A stretch of 60,576 nt of DNA from Nocardia tenerifensis NBRC 101015 (GTDB taxonomy: Bacteria; Actinomycetota; Actinomycetes; Mycobacteriales; Mycobacteriaceae): the NCBI RefSeq assembly GCF_000308715.1, contig NZ_BAGH01000313.1:1-60576 (forward strand), read 5' to 3'. Shown here piece after piece: positions 17,886 through 27,804 of this stretch; positions within the stretch are counted from its first letter, which is position 1; every line of letters begins with the position of its first letter. A program made the translations under genes and the position numbers. The notes beneath the pieces are model-generated. The model was not told the DNA's origin. It ran no database searches and saw only the letters and a program-made list of their open reading frames with translations.

Positions 17886-18635
17886 ATGGACGACAATCTG
17901 GGCGTGAAGTGCGAAGTGTGCCGGACGGCGCTGTCGGCCCGGATCGACGGCGAACGCGAGACCGCTCCCGCCGCCCGGGTGGACGAGCACCTGGAGCAGT
18001 GCGCCGACTGCTGCTCCTGGTACGTCGCCGCGGTGGAGACCTCGAAGCGGTTGCGCGGCGCCTCGTCGTACGCGCCGGACCTGACCGACGCGATCTTCGC
18101 CGCCGCCGACCTGGATCGGCCGCGGCCGACACCGCTGACCAGGCTGCGCGCCGCGCGGACCACGGTGATCCGGGTGCTGCTCGGCCTGATCGGAATCCTC
18201 CAGTGCGCCTTGGCCATAGCTCAGTTGGCCGGGCTCGACTTCGGCATGAGCCACCACCACGGTGCGGAGATGACCCGGCATCTGCTCAACGAGAGCACCG
18301 CGTGGAGCCTGGCGATCGGCGTCGGATTCGTCTATTGCGCGCTGCGGCCGCACGCCGCCGCCGGTGTGCTGCCGGTGCTCGGCGTGCTGGTGGCCGCGTT
18401 GAGCGCGTTCGTCGTCGCCGACCTCTACTCCGGCGTGGTGCCGGTCTCCCGCGTGCTCTCGCACGGCGTGCTGGTGGTCGCCCTGGTCCTGGTGGCTGTC
18501 GTGCACCGGACCCGCCGCCCGCGGACCTCGCCGCCGACCAGCGACCGCGTCCCGGCCGATCTGGTGCTGCCGCCGGGCGCCCGGCTCGGCAGGCGCACCG
18601 GGCACCTGCGCTCTACCCAAGATCCCGCCGCGTGA
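17886..18635 (+). CDS. Membrane zinc-finger anti-sigma factor (probable SigC partner)
   Basis: A 249-residue protein with an N-terminal anti-sigma zinc-binding domain (His35-x3-Cys39-x2-Cys42, plus Cys9 and Cys12) followed by four predicted membrane helices. Between helices 1 and 2 is a His/Met-rich loop (Met121, His123-125, Met129, His132), suited to binding copper or heme. Such proteins hold an ECF sigma factor at the membrane until a signal arrives. It is divergent from sigC and 13 bp upstream of the copper ATPase, which makes copper or heme sensing an attractive inference. Confidence 0.8.
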   Translation: MDDNLGVKCEVCRTALSARIDGERETAPAARVDEHLEQCADCCSWYVAAVETSKRLRGASSYAPDLTDAIFAAADLDRPRPTPLTRLRAARTTVIRVLLGLIGILQCALAIAQLAGLDFGMSHHHGAEMTRHLLNESTAWSLAIGVGFVYCALRPHAAAGVLPVLGVLVAALSAFVVADLYSGVVPVSRVLSHGVLVVALVLVAVVHRTRRPRTSPPTSDRVPADLVLPPGARLGRRTGHLRSTQDPAA

Positions 18636-18648
18636 TGAACGGACCGTC

Positions 18649-20910
18649 ATGACCCTCGAGCTCGACCCGATCACTCGCACCGCGCCGAACCGCATCTCCC
18701 TCGCCGTCACCGGCATGAGCTGCGCCGCGTGCTCCACCCGGGTGGAACGCAAGCTCAACACGATCGACGGCGTCACCGCGTCGGTGAACTACGCCACCGG
18801 CATCGCGACCATCGACGCGGTCGGCGACGTCAGCGCCGAGCGGCTGTGCGACACGGTCATAGCCACCGGTTTCGGCGCGTCGCCGATCACCGACCACGTC
18901 GAGGCGATCGACTCCGCGCCCGAGGACGCCGCCGTCAGCGACCTGCTGCGCAGGCTGGTCGTCGCGCTCATCGCGTTCTTCCCGCTGGCCGATCTCTCGG
19001 TCATGTTCGCCACCATCCCCGCCACCCGCTTCCCCGGCTGGCAACTGATCCTCACCGTGCTCGCGCTGCCCGTCGTGGTCTGGTCGGCCGCGCCGTTCCA
19101 CCGCAAGGCCTTCGCCAACGCCAAGGCGGGCGCGGCGAGCATGGACACGCTGGTCTCGGTCGGCGTGATCACCGCGACGCTGTGGTCGCTGGACACGATG
19201 TTCCTGCACCCCAACCGATCCGGGCCCGCGCCCGACGGGGTATGGGCGGCGATCTGGGCCGGCGACGCGATCTACCTCGAGGTGGCCGCGGGCGTCACCT
19301 CGTTCGTGTTGGCGGGCCGGTACTTCGAGGCGAAGGCCAAGCGGTCGGCGGGCAGCGCGCTGCGGGCGCTCGCCGCGCTGGGCGCCCGCGAGGTGACCGT
19401 GCTGACCCGCGAGGACCGCGAAATACGGGTTCCCATCGGCGAACTCGTGGAGGGTCAGCGTTTCGTGGTGCGCCCCGGCGAGACCATCGCCGCCGACGGC
19501 CTTGTGGTGTCCGGAGAGTCGAGTGTGGACGCCGGCGCGATGACCGGCGAGTCCGTCCCCGTCGACGTGTCGACCGGCATGGCGGTGATCGGCGGCACCA
19601 CCGCGCTCACCGGGCGGCTCATCGTGGAGGCCGCGGCGGTGGGGGCGGATACCAAGCTGTCCGGGATGATTCGGCTGGTCGAGCAGGCCCAGACCGGCAA
19701 GGCGCGCATGCAGCGCGTCGCGGATCGGGTGTCGGCGGTGTTCGTTCCGTTCGTATTCCTCGTGACCGCACTGACATTCGTGATCTGGTTGATCACCGGC
19801 GCGGGAGCGGACACGGCGGCGGCGGCCGCGCTGGCGGTGCTGGTGGTGGCGTGCCCGTGCGCGCTCGGCCTCGCCATCCCCACCGCGCTCATGGTGGCGT
19901 CGGGGCGCGGGGCGCAGCTCGGCATCTTCATCAAGGGGCACCAGGCGTTGGAGGCCACGCGGGACGTGGACACCGTGGTGCTGGACAAGACCGGCACCGT
20001 CACCAACGGGGCGATGAGCGTGGTCGCGGTGGTCGAGCACGGGCCGTTCACCGTCGGGGAGGTGCTGCGCCTGGCGGGTGCGGTGGAGGCCGCGTCGGAG
20101 CACGCGGTGGCCGAGGCGATCACCGGGCACGCGCGCGAGCAGCACGCGGATCTGCCCGCGGTCGAATCCTTCGCAGCCCTACCGGGATTGGGCGCTCGCG
20201 GGGTGGTGGACGGCCGACGGGTGCTGATCGGCCGGTCCCGGCTCTTCGACGATCAAGGCCTCGATGTCCCGCCGGAGCTGAATCGCGCTGTGCGGCAGCA
20301 GGAACGCGCCGGACGCACCGCCGTGCTCGTCGCCGTCGACGGCGAGGCGGTGGCCGTGATCGCGGTGGCCGACACCGTCAAGGCGACGGCGGCCGCGGCC
20401 ATCGCCCGGCTGCACCGGCTTGGGCTGCGGGTGATGATGTTCACCGGCGACAACGCCTACGCGGCCCAGTCGGTGGCCGACGAGATCGGCATCGATGAGG
20501 TCGTCGCCGAACTGCTTCCGGAGGGCAAGGTCGAGCTGATCGCCCGCATGCAGGAGCAGGGCCACCGCGTCGTGATGGTCGGCGACGGCATCAACGACGG
20601 CGCCGCGCTGGCCACCGCCGACCTCGGCATGGCCATCGGCGCGGGCACCGATGTCGCGATCGCGGCCGCCGACGTGATCCTGGTGCGCGAGGATCTCGGC
20701 GCGGTCGCCGACGCCATCGAGCTCGCGCACGCCACGCTGCGCACCATCAAGGGAAACCTGGTGTGGGCGTTCGGCTACAACGTGATCGCCATCCCGGTGG
20801 CCGCGCTCGGCTTCCTGAACCCGCTCATCGCCGGCGCGGCCATGGCGTTCTCGTCGTTCTTCGTCGTCTCGAACAGCCTGCGGCTGCGGCGAGTTCGCTT
20901 CGGCCGCTGA
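18649..20910 (+). CDS. ctpB: Copper-transporting P1B-type ATPase (CtpA/CtpB-like)
   Basis: A 753-residue heavy-metal ATPase. The N-terminal HMA domain has GMSCAAC (Cys25, Cys28), the transmembrane metal site is CPC in VVACPCALGLAIPTA, the phosphorylation motif is DKTGT, the hinge is VGDGINDGAAL, and the last helices carry FGYNVIAIP and MAFSSFFVVSNSLRLRR. Length and ends match mycobacterial CtpA/CtpB. It follows the anti-sigma gene by 13 bp and is convergent with the CopD/CtaG gene, the same neighbourhood as Rv0103c/Rv0102. It probably loads copper to the cell surface for oxidase assembly rather than only detoxifying. Confidence 0.92.
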   Translation: MTLELDPITRTAPNRISLAVTGMSCAACSTRVERKLNTIDGVTASVNYATGIATIDAVGDVSAERLCDTVIATGFGASPITDHVEAIDSAPEDAAVSDLLRRLVVALIAFFPLADLSVMFATIPATRFPGWQLILTVLALPVVVWSAAPFHRKAFANAKAGAASMDTLVSVGVITATLWSLDTMFLHPNRSGPAPDGVWAAIWAGDAIYLEVAAGVTSFVLAGRYFEAKAKRSAGSALRALAALGAREVTVLTREDREIRVPIGELVEGQRFVVRPGETIAADGLVVSGESSVDAGAMTGESVPVDVSTGMAVIGGTTALTGRLIVEAAAVGADTKLSGMIRLVEQAQTGKARMQRVADRVSAVFVPFVFLVTALTFVIWLITGAGADTAAAAALAVLVVACPCALGLAIPTALMVASGRGAQLGIFIKGHQALEATRDVDTVVLDKTGTVTNGAMSVVAVVEHGPFTVGEVLRLAGAVEAASEHAVAEAITGHAREQHADLPAVESFAALPGLGARGVVDGRRVLIGRSRLFDDQGLDVPPELNRAVRQQERAGRTAVLVAVDGEAVAVIAVADTVKATAAAAIARLHRLGLRVMMFTGDNAYAAQSVADEIGIDEVVAELLPEGKVELIARMQEQGHRVVMVGDGINDGAALATADLGMAIGAGTDVAIAAADVILVREDLGAVADAIELAHATLRTIKGNLVWAFGYNVIAIPVAALGFLNPLIAGAAMAFSSFFVVSNSLRLRRVRFGR

Positions 20911-20914
20911 AGTT

Positions 20915-22891
20915 TCAGCGTCGTGACCGGGCCAACTGCTCGAGCATGGCGTTGTAGGCGACGAGATCAGAGTCGCCGTACTCCTCGTCCTTGCGGTCGA
21001 TGCGCACGGCGGTGCGCCGGTCCTGCGCCACCCACTGGGTGAGCAGCGCGCCGACCACGAGCAGGATCGGGATCTCGCCGGAGACCCAGGCGATTCCGCC
21101 GCCGACGCGTTGATCGGCGAGCAGGTCGATGCGCCACGGCAGCTGCAGGTTGGTGTAGAAGCGCGAGCCGATCACGGAGTTCATCGACATCACCGCGACG
21201 CCGAAGAAGGCGTGAAAAGGCATGACCGCGAACAACATCCCCAGCCTGCCGAGGTGGGGCAGCCTGCGCGGGCCGGGATCGATGCCGATGATGCCCCAGT
21301 AGTACAGGTAGCCCACGATCAGGAAATGCACGTTCATCAGCACGTGCCCCCAGTGATAGCGGATCAGGCTTTCGAACAGCGGCGTGAAATACAGCCCGTA
21401 GAGCGAGATCACGAAGAGCGTGAGCGCCGTCGCGGGGTGCGCCAGCACGGCGGTGGGGCGCGAATGCAACACGGAGAGAACCCATTCGCGCACCCCTGGC
21501 ACCTGCCCGCGCTCGGCGGGCGCGACCGCGCGCAGCAGCAGGGTCACCGGCGCGCCGAGCACGAGCAGCACCGGCACGAACATGTTCAACGCCATGTGCG
21601 TGAGCATGTGCATGCTGAACATCGCCGAGCCGTAGGCGCCGACGCCGGACGAGGTGGCGATCAGCAGCGCGACGCAGCCGCCGACCCACGACGCGGCGCG
21701 CCACGGCGACCACGCGTCCCCGCGCCGCCGCAGCCGCAGCACGCCCAGCGCGTACAGCACGATCGCGGCCAGCGCGGCGGTGCCGAGCACAATGTCGAAG
21801 CGCCACAGCGTCATCAACCGCAGCGGGTTCGGGCGGTCGAGCAGATCGAATCCGAGGAAGACCTCCTGCGCGGTGAACGACCGGTCGGCGAAGGCCGGGG
21901 CGGGCCGCACCGCCATGGCCACCGTCGCACCCAGAGCTACCGCGGAAAGCGCTGCGCCACAGGTGAACAAGAGCGCCGTCCGTGGACCGCGGCGTCGCAT
22001 CGTCAGCGCCACACCGCCGCCGAGAACGACCACCACCAGCGCCAGCAGTCCGTACCCGGTGGTGAGCACGTCGGTCCATGGCAACAGGATCAGCCAGAGC
22101 ACGAGCCCGCTCGCGGCGGCCGCGGCCAGGCACAGCAGGGCGATCGTCGCGCCGCGGCGATCCGCGGTGTGCGCGTGGGAACCGTTGCGGCGCAGCTGGT
22201 CCGCGACGCACCACAGCAGTCCGGGCAGCACCGAGACCGCGAGCTGGAAGACGATCATCGCGCCGGTGCCGTAGTCGTGATTCGGCCCCTCCCCCGCGTT
22301 CCCGACCAGCGCGGGCGGCAGCACGGCGACGGCCGCAACCACCGCGAGCACGGCTGTTCCGTTCCAGGACAACACCGTTCGAGCGCCCAGGGTCACCACG
22401 CCGGCCAGCACGGCGACCACGATCCACGCCTTGGGCTTCTCGCTCGCATCGATCAGCGCCCCGAGCGCCCCGATCCGGAAGAGGCCCGAGACCGTCAGCC
22501 CACCGATGTTCGCCGCGGTCACCGGGATCAGGGCCAGCGCCGACAGCAGCCACACCACACCGGCTCGCTCGGCGAGCCGCAGGCCGGAGTATCCGTCGAC
22601 GTCGAGGCGCCCGCGGGCGGTGACAGCGGTGCAGCACACCGCGTAGACCAGCGCGCCGAGCGCGGTCGCGCCGGCCAGCGCGGCGACGACGCGCAGCAGC
22701 ACGTAGCCGAGCACGTCCGCGAGGCCCGGATACGCGGTACCGGCGGCGCGGTAGGGCGCGTCGCCCGCCTCGACCACCGAGCCGATGACCAGAGCGAGCA
22801 GCACGACGACCGCGATGGGCGGGACGAGGTGGATCGTCGAGCGTTTCCCCTGCACGTTGCCGTCCACCATCCTCCAGACGAATGTTCGCAC
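20915..22891 (-). CDS. CopD/CtaG fusion membrane protein, copper delivery to oxidase
   Basis: A 658-residue protein with about 14 to 16 membrane helices. The N-terminal half resembles CopD copper-resistance proteins (LSALALIPVTAANIGGLTVSG, WNGTAVLAVVAAVAVLPPAL). The C-terminal half is a CtaG/caa3-assembly domain with Met/His-rich helices: MFSMHMLTHMALNMFVPVLL, MNVHFLIVGYLYYW and MPFHAFFGVAVMSMN. These residues are thought to shuttle copper in cytochrome c oxidase assembly. It lies four bases from the end of the convergent copper ATPase, and cytochrome oxidase subunit I follows on the right. Confidence 0.88.
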   Translation of the reverse strand: MRTFVWRMVDGNVQGKRSTIHLVPPIAVVVLLALVIGSVVEAGDAPYRAAGTAYPGLADVLGYVLLRVVAALAGATALGALVYAVCCTAVTARGRLDVDGYSGLRLAERAGVVWLLSALALIPVTAANIGGLTVSGLFRIGALGALIDASEKPKAWIVVAVLAGVVTLGARTVLSWNGTAVLAVVAAVAVLPPALVGNAGEGPNHDYGTGAMIVFQLAVSVLPGLLWCVADQLRRNGSHAHTADRRGATIALLCLAAAAASGLVLWLILLPWTDVLTTGYGLLALVVVVLGGGVALTMRRRGPRTALLFTCGAALSAVALGATVAMAVRPAPAFADRSFTAQEVFLGFDLLDRPNPLRLMTLWRFDIVLGTAALAAIVLYALGVLRLRRRGDAWSPWRAASWVGGCVALLIATSSGVGAYGSAMFSMHMLTHMALNMFVPVLLVLGAPVTLLLRAVAPAERGQVPGVREWVLSVLHSRPTAVLAHPATALTLFVISLYGLYFTPLFESLIRYHWGHVLMNVHFLIVGYLYYWGIIGIDPGPRRLPHLGRLGMLFAVMPFHAFFGVAVMSMNSVIGSRFYTNLQLPWRIDLLADQRVGGGIAWVSGEIPILLVVGALLTQWVAQDRRTAVRIDRKDEEYGDSDLVAYNAMLEQLARSRR

Positions 22892-23167
22892 CTGAGCCAG
22901 GTCTCGTTGAGCGGTCGGCTACCGCGGCGGGAAAGTTCCGGCGGCGTGCGGACTGCGATCCAGTTCACAGCCGAGGCGCGCCGACCGTGGCGGAGGGCGC
23001 GATGTGTGATCGCCGTTCGGGTTCCGTAATGTCCTGAACCGAGCGCGAAACGTTCCGGGTCGGCGCAGCGACGAAGTGGGTGCGGTGTGCGTCGCGGCAT
23101 CAGGCAGACCCGTGCACATCGCGCAGGCGCGCGGCCCAGCGCGCCCACAATGGTCCAAGGGGGCCAG
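22892..23167. other. Intergenic region
   Basis: Divergent promoter region between the CopD/CtaG gene and a small ORF. I see no clear operator, repeat or gene here. Confidence 0.4.
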
Positions 23168-23401
23168 ATGACCGATTGTGAGTACCTCGCCGTGGATCTC
23201 GACCAGCTCGTCCGACCGTTCGACAGCACCTCGACCGACTACGACGCCGTCGTGGCGCGATCGATCGACAGCCCGCGCCTACGCAGGCTCCTGTACACCG
23301 CGGTCGGCCTCTCGCACGACTCCATCGACCTGCTGTCCACCATGAGCGAGCGGCTGCGCGCGGTCGAGGGCATGCCCCTGCGCGACCCCCTCGACGACTG
23401 A
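23168..23401 (+). CDS. Hypothetical small protein
   Basis: A 77-residue ORF from ATG 23168 with AAGGGGG five bases upstream. It is acidic and rich in Asp, Arg and Ser (MTDCEYLAVDLDQLVRPFDS, then LLYTAVGLSHDSIDLLSTMS) and looks helical. I do not recognise a family. It stands between the CopD/CtaG and ctaD genes on the ctaD strand, 390 bp before that gene. Confidence 0.5.
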   Translation: MTDCEYLAVDLDQLVRPFDSTSTDYDAVVARSIDSPRLRRLLYTAVGLSHDSIDLLSTMSERLRAVEGMPLRDPLDD

Positions 23402-23793
23402 GCGCACTTTCCCGGTGATTTCCCTTGGTACGCCGAGGGTTTCGCGAATGATCGCCACCGGCAGGTGATCTCGGTCAAGCCGGCTTGCCCGCGCAGCACC
23501 GGCTCGGGCAGGTTCTGCCCACCCGATCTCAGCACTCCGAGTAGGACGGTGCGACCACGAGGCGGAGGGCACTTCGGCCGACGACCAGACCGACACTGAT
23601 ACGCGGCACATATCAATTCGACCTTGCCAGAACGCCGGAAAAACCGCCTTTGACGACGCATTTTCCGGCCGATAGGGCAAACCTTCGGCAAAGTCGATCA
23701 AGGGGTGGCGTGAGACTGCGGTCACATGGTTTGGTTGAGAGAGGCCGGTCGTGCCGGCCCTCGAGGTGGACGGTTCGGAAGGTGGCGGCGGCC
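23402..23793. other. Intergenic region upstream of ctaD
   Basis: About 390 bp without a convincing gene. Open frames exist on both strands but none has protein-like composition throughout. The ctaD promoter should be here; I could not assign its boxes. Confidence 0.4.
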
Positions 23794-25578
23794 GTGAGTG
23801 TGACGCAGACCGAACGACTTCAGGCGGTTCGACCGTACCCGCGGCGGATGGGCCCGAAGGGCTCCTACATCTGGAAGATGATCACGACCACCGATCCCAA
23901 GGTGCTCGGAGTCATGTACCTCGTCACGGCGATGTCGTACTTCTTCATCGGCGGGCTGATGGCGCTGCTGATGCGCGGGGAACTGGCCAGGCCCGGTATG
24001 CAGTTCCTGTCGACGGAACAGTACAATCAGCTGTTCACCATGCACGGCACGCTGATGCTGCTCTTCTACGCGACGCCGATCGTGTTCGGTTTCGCGAACG
24101 CGGTGCTGCCCTTGCAGATCGGGGCCCCGGACGTCGCGTTCCCACGCCTCAACGCGTTCAGCTACTGGCTGTACCTGTTCGGCGCCACCATCGCGACCGC
24201 GGGCTTCATCACCCCCGGCGGCGCCGCCGACTTCGGCTGGACCGGCTACACGCCGCTGAGCACCTTCGAGCACTCCCCCGGCGCGGGCGCGGACCTGTGG
24301 ATCATGGGGCTCATCCTGTCCGGCCTCGGCACCATCCTCGGCGGCGTCAACATGATCACCACGATCATCTGCCTGCGCGCCCCCGGCATGATCATGTTCC
24401 GGATGCCCATCTTCACCTGGAACATCCTGATCACCAGCATCCTTGTCCTGCTTGCCTTTCCGATCCTGACGGCGGCGCTGTTCGCGTTGGCGATCGACCG
24501 GCACCTCGGCGCGCACATCTACGACACGGCCAACGGCGGAGTGTTGCTCTGGCAGCACCTGTTCTGGTTCTTCGGACATCCCGAGGTGTACATCGTCGCG
24601 CTGCCGTTCTTCGGCATCGTCACCGAGATCTTCCCGGTGTTCAGCCGCAAGCCGCTGTTCGGCTACAGCGCGCTGGTGTACGCGACGATCTCCATCGGCG
24701 CGCTGTCGGTGGCGGTGTGGGCGCACCACATGTACGCGACGGGAGCCGTTCTGCTGCCGTTCTTCTCGCTGATGACGTTCCTGATCGCGGTGCCGACCGG
24801 GGTGAAGTTCTTCAACTGGATCTTCACGATGTGGCGGGGGCAGTTGACCTTCGAGACGCCGATGCTGTGGTCGCTCGGGTTCCTGACGACCTTCCTGTTC
24901 GGCGGCCTGTCCGGCGTCATCCTCGCGAGCCCGCCGCTGGACTTCCACGTCACGGACTCGTATTTCGTTGTGGCGCACTTCCATTACGTACTGTTCGGCA
25001 CCATCGTGTTCGCGACGTTCGCGGGCATCTACTTCTGGTTCCCGAAGATGACCGGGCGAATGATGGACGAGCGGCTCGGTAAATGGCACTTCTGGACGAC
25101 GTTCATCGGATTCCACACGACGTTCCTGGTCCAGCACTGGGTCGGCGCCGAGGGGATGCCGCGTCGCTACGCCGACTACCTGCCCATCGACGGATTCACC
25201 ACGCTGAACACGATTTCCACGATCGGGGCGTTCATTCTCGGCGGCTCGATGCTGCCCTTCATCTGGAACGTCTTCAAGAGCTACCGCTACGGCGAGGTTG
25301 TCACGGTGGACGATCCGTGGGGCTACGGCAATTCCCTGGAGTGGGCCACGACCTGCCCGCCGCCGCGGCACAACTTCTACGAGCTGCCGCGCATCCGCTC
25401 CGAGCGGCCGGCCTTCGAGCTGCATTACCCGCACATGGTCGAGCGGATGCGGACCGAGGCGCACGCCGGCTGGGGCGCCGACCATCGGGCGACCATGCTC
25501 ATCGAGGATCGCGCGGTCGCCCACGAGGGCCGGCCGACCCTGGAGAAACGCGCCGACGCCGAGCCCACCGACGAGTAG
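23794..25578 (+). CDS. ctaD: Cytochrome c oxidase subunit I (aa3 type)
   Basis: A 594-residue heme-copper oxidase core subunit with 12 membrane helices. It reduces oxygen to water and pumps protons. Visible ligands: the heme a histidine in [15 protein letters not shown], the CuB histidine and cross-linked tyrosine in [13 protein letters not shown], the CuB pair in AHHMYATG, and the heme a3/a histidines in [12 protein letters not shown] chose GTG 23794, which gives the N-terminus [18 protein letters not shown] like mycobacterial CtaD; a longer frame back to 23650 is not protein-like. It belongs to the copper/SigC block by position. Confidence 0.93.
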   Translation: MSVTQTERLQAVRPYPRRMGPKGSYIWKMITTTDPKVLGVMYLVTAMSYFFIGGLMALLMRGELARPGMQFLSTEQYNQLFTMHGTLMLLFYATPIVFGFANAVLPLQIGAPDVAFPRLNAFSYWLYLFGATIATAGFITPGGAADFGWTGYTPLSTFEHSPGAGADLWIMGLILSGLGTILGGVNMITTIICLRAPGMIMFRMPIFTWNILITSILVLLAFPILTAALFALAIDRHLGAHIYDTANGGVLLWQHLFWFFGHPEVYIVALPFFGIVTEIFPVFSRKPLFGYSALVYATISIGALSVAVWAHHMYATGAVLLPFFSLMTFLIAVPTGVKFFNWIFTMWRGQLTFETPMLWSLGFLTTFLFGGLSGVILASPPLDFHVTDSYFVVAHFHYVLFGTIVFATFAGIYFWFPKMTGRMMDERLGKWHFWTTFIGFHTTFLVQHWVGAEGMPRRYADYLPIDGFTTLNTISTIGAFILGGSMLPFIWNVFKSYRYGEVVTVDDPWGYGNSLEWATTCPPPRHNFYELPRIRSERPAFELHYPHMVERMRTEAHAGWGADHRATMLIEDRAVAHEGRPTLEKRADAEPTDE

Positions 25579-25638
25579 TTGTTGCCGAACCGGCAAAGAA
25601 GTTTGCCGCCACAGCCGCAGGTGTGGATCGTGGTGTCC

Positions 25639-26286
25639 ATGAGCGAGACACACAACCACGGCGGCACGGGCACCACGGTGGAGTTCTGGGAGAACTTCTA
25701 TCAGGAGCGGGAACAGGTCTGGTCCGGCTCGCCGAACTTCCTGCTGGTCCGCGAGGTGGAGTCCGCGCCCGCGGGCACCGCGCTGGATCTGGGCTGCGCC
25801 GAGGGCGCCGACGCCATCTGGCTCGCCGAACGCGGCTGGCGGGTCACCGCGGTGGACGTCTCCGAGACCGCGCTCGGGCGCGCCAAGGCCCGCGCCGCCG
25901 AGCTGGGAATCACCGGCATCGAGTGGCAGCGCCACGACCTGGCCGACTCCTTCCCCGCCGGCCGATTCGATCTGGTGACCGCCCAGTACCTGCACTCACC
26001 CGTCGCCCAGGCCGACGAACGCGAGAAGATCCTGCGCCGCGCGGCCGAGGCGGTGGCCCCCGGCGGTCAGCTGCTCATCGTCGGCCACGCCGAGTGGCCG
26101 AGCTGGGTCGAGACGCCGCCCCACGACGTCCACTTCCCCAGCACCGCCGAGGTGCGCGCGGGTCTGGACCTCGACCCCGCCGAGTGGACGGTCGAGGCCG
26201 AGGGCCTCGCCGAGCGCGAACACGCCGGCCCGGAAGGACAACCCGGCACCCGCAAGGACAACGTGCTGCGCCTGCGCCGCCGCTGA
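25639..26286 (+). CDS. SAM-dependent methyltransferase
   Basis: A 215-residue class I methyltransferase. The SAM-binding motif I reads ALDLGCAEGADAIWLAERGW, followed by VTAVDVS (motif II) and FDLVTAQYLH (post-motif). It resembles TehB/thiopurine-type small-molecule methyltransferases. The N-terminus is His-rich (MSETHNHGGTGTTVEFWENFY). Substrate unknown. The start ATG 25639 is the first Met before the conserved region. It is convergent with the PadR gene. Confidence 0.87.
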   Translation: MSETHNHGGTGTTVEFWENFYQEREQVWSGSPNFLLVREVESAPAGTALDLGCAEGADAIWLAERGWRVTAVDVSETALGRAKARAAELGITGIEWQRHDLADSFPAGRFDLVTAQYLHSPVAQADEREKILRRAAEAVAPGGQLLIVGHAEWPSWVETPPHDVHFPSTAEVRAGLDLDPAEWTVEAEGLAEREHAGPEGQPGTRKDNVLRLRRR

Positions 26287-26289
26287 CCG

Positions 26290-26835
26290 TCAGCGGGGCG
26301 CGTCCAGTTTGTCGATGTCGGCGAGAACCTTTTCGTGCCAGTCGATCTCGGACTGGATGCGCATTCTGGCGTGGTCCACGATCAGGTCGTCCACGTGGCT
26401 CTGGTCGGGCCAGCGGCGATCCAGTTGGTGTTCGATGCGGGAGGCGCGGGCCCGCAGGGCGGCGATGCGATCGTCGAGGTAGCCGCGCAGCAGCTCACGG
26501 TCGAGGTCCGCGCTGACCGCCAGGGCGAGATCGACCACGTCCGGGCGGATCTCGACATCGGCGAAGGCCTCCTCCCGCAGCGCCCGCAGCTCGCGCAGGC
26601 CCTCGTCGGTGATCTCGTAGACGGTGCGGGCGGGCAGTCCGCCCTGCTGCTCGGTGCGCAGCGGGCGGATCAGGTTCTCGTCCTCCATGCGGTGCAGGGC
26701 GCCGTACAGCGAGCCGGGTTTCACCCGCGACCACAGTTCGGCGCGGTCCAGCCGCGCGTCGCGGCGCAGCTGATGGCCGTGCATCGGCCCCCTCTTGGCC
26801 AGCGCGGCCAGTACGAACAACCGAGTCTCGTTCAC
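26290..26835 (-). CDS. PadR-family transcriptional regulator
   Basis: A 181-residue regulator. The N-terminal winged helix has the PadR signature [22 protein letters not shown], then [18 protein letters not shown] and [12 protein letters not shown]; the C-terminal half is the Vir-C-type helical dimerisation domain. It starts with GTG at 26835, only 46 bp from the divergent deformylase gene, with a short palindrome in the gap. Confidence 0.9.
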   Translation of the reverse strand: MNETRLFVLAALAKRGPMHGHQLRRDARLDRAELWSRVKPGSLYGALHRMEDENLIRPLRTEQQGGLPARTVYEITDEGLRELRALREEAFADVEIRPDVVDLALAVSADLDRELLRGYLDDRIAALRARASRIEHQLDRRWPDQSHVDDLIVDHARMRIQSEIDWHEKVLADIDKLDAPR

Positions 26836-26854
26836 CCGCCTAGTCTGCCACGAC

Positions 26855-26870
26855 TACTCGTATTTGAGTA
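26855..26870. promoter_or_regulatory. Short palindrome between padR and def
   Basis: Perfect inverted repeat TACTC-N6-GAGTA in the 46-bp gap between the divergent genes, 12 bp from the deformylase start. It would overlap both promoters and is a candidate PadR operator, although it does not match the best-known PadR consensus. Confidence 0.45.
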
Positions 26871-26881
26871 CTCTGCTGGGC

Positions 26882-27427
26882 ATGGCTGTTCGACCAATCC
26901 TGATCGCGGGCGATCCGCGCCTGTCCACCCCGGCCACGCCGGTCACCACCTTCGACGACGAACTCGCGGCGTTCGTCGAGGATCTCTTCGAGACCAATAC
27001 CGCCGCCAACGGCGCGGGCCTGGCCGCGAACCAGGTCGGCGACGCCAGGGCGGTGTTCGTCTACGACCTGGTGGACGACTCCGTGCGCCACCGCGGCTGC
27101 GTCGTCAACCCGGTCCTCGAGACCTCCGCGCTTCCCGAGACCATGCCCGACCCCGACGACGACCTCGAGGGCTGTCTGTCGGTGCCCGGCGAGTGGTTCC
27201 CGACCGGCCGCGCGCACTGGTCCCGCGTCACCGGCGTGGACGTGACGGGCCGGCCGGTCACGGTCGAGGCCACCGGCTACCTGGCGCGCTGCCTCCAGCA
27301 CGAGACCGACCACCTCGCGGGACGCCTCTACCTGGAGCGGCTGATCGGGCGCAACCAGCGGGCCGCCCGCCGAATGATCAAGGACCACCAGTGGACTCGC
27401 CCCGGCCGATCCTGGCTGCCGGAGTAA
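26882..27427 (+). CDS. def: Peptide deformylase
   Basis: A 181-residue metalloenzyme that removes the formyl group from nascent proteins. All three motifs are intact: [18 protein letters not shown] (metal-ligand Cys) and QHETDHLAG (metal-ligand His pair and catalytic Glu). The start ATG 26882 fits the usual N-terminus ([14 protein letters not shown]). It is divergent from padR, an unusual partner for a housekeeping enzyme, so this may be a second, regulated deformylase. Confidence 0.93.
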   Translation: MAVRPILIAGDPRLSTPATPVTTFDDELAAFVEDLFETNTAANGAGLAANQVGDARAVFVYDLVDDSVRHRGCVVNPVLETSALPETMPDPDDDLEGCLSVPGEWFPTGRAHWSRVTGVDVTGRPVTVEATGYLARCLQHETDHLAGRLYLERLIGRNQRAARRMIKDHQWTRPGRSWLPE

Positions 27428-27439
27428 GCCGACCGCCGA

Positions 27440-27560
27440 TCAGCCCTCGCCGAACCTGAAGACGCGGTGGGCGTTGCCATCGACGTTCTCCCCCGGCATC
27501 TGATCGACCAACGCCGCCAACGGTATCCAAGCTCCCGAGCGCATCCGGGGGGTCGAGCCC
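27440..27560 (-). pseudogene. Possible amidohydrolase C-terminal remnant
   Basis: On the minus strand a short frame ending at 27440 reads LAALVDQMPGENVDGNAHRV followed by FRFGEG and a stop. The NAHRVFRF ending resembles the C-terminus of amidohydrolase_2-type enzymes, where a conserved Asn-Ala-x-Arg-hydrophobic-Phe stretch is common. No upstream remainder of the gene is visible. It is weak evidence for gene decay in this 380-bp gap. Confidence 0.3.
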
Positions 27561-27804
27561 GCGACTCGCCTCGGCCGAGAATCGCGAAAATTCGTGGGGT
27601 GATGGGCCTATCGAATGGGTACTTGGTGTTTACGCCGCATCGTCGGCGATCGGCACGAGCCAACCGACCCGGGTGTCCGCAGCGCAACGGCGCGGTGCGG
27701 GCACCCCCGTCGGCCACTCACAGCGGATCCCCAGCTCACTCGCAGCTCAGGCAGCGGTAGCGGCTTGACCATGGGGTCATGATCGGCGTACATCTCGCGG
27801 GAAT
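27561..27804. other. Intergenic region before the histidine kinase
   Basis: No gene or recognised element. The base composition is less GC-rich in places. No response regulator is encoded here, although one would be expected beside the kinase. Confidence 0.4.

Noticed and set aside
23279..23725. Minus-strand frame with a stretch (HLPVAIIRETLGVPREITGK) resembling a cytochrome P450 segment
   Set aside because: The match is short and no P450 heme-binding or other motif is present in this or neighbouring frames.
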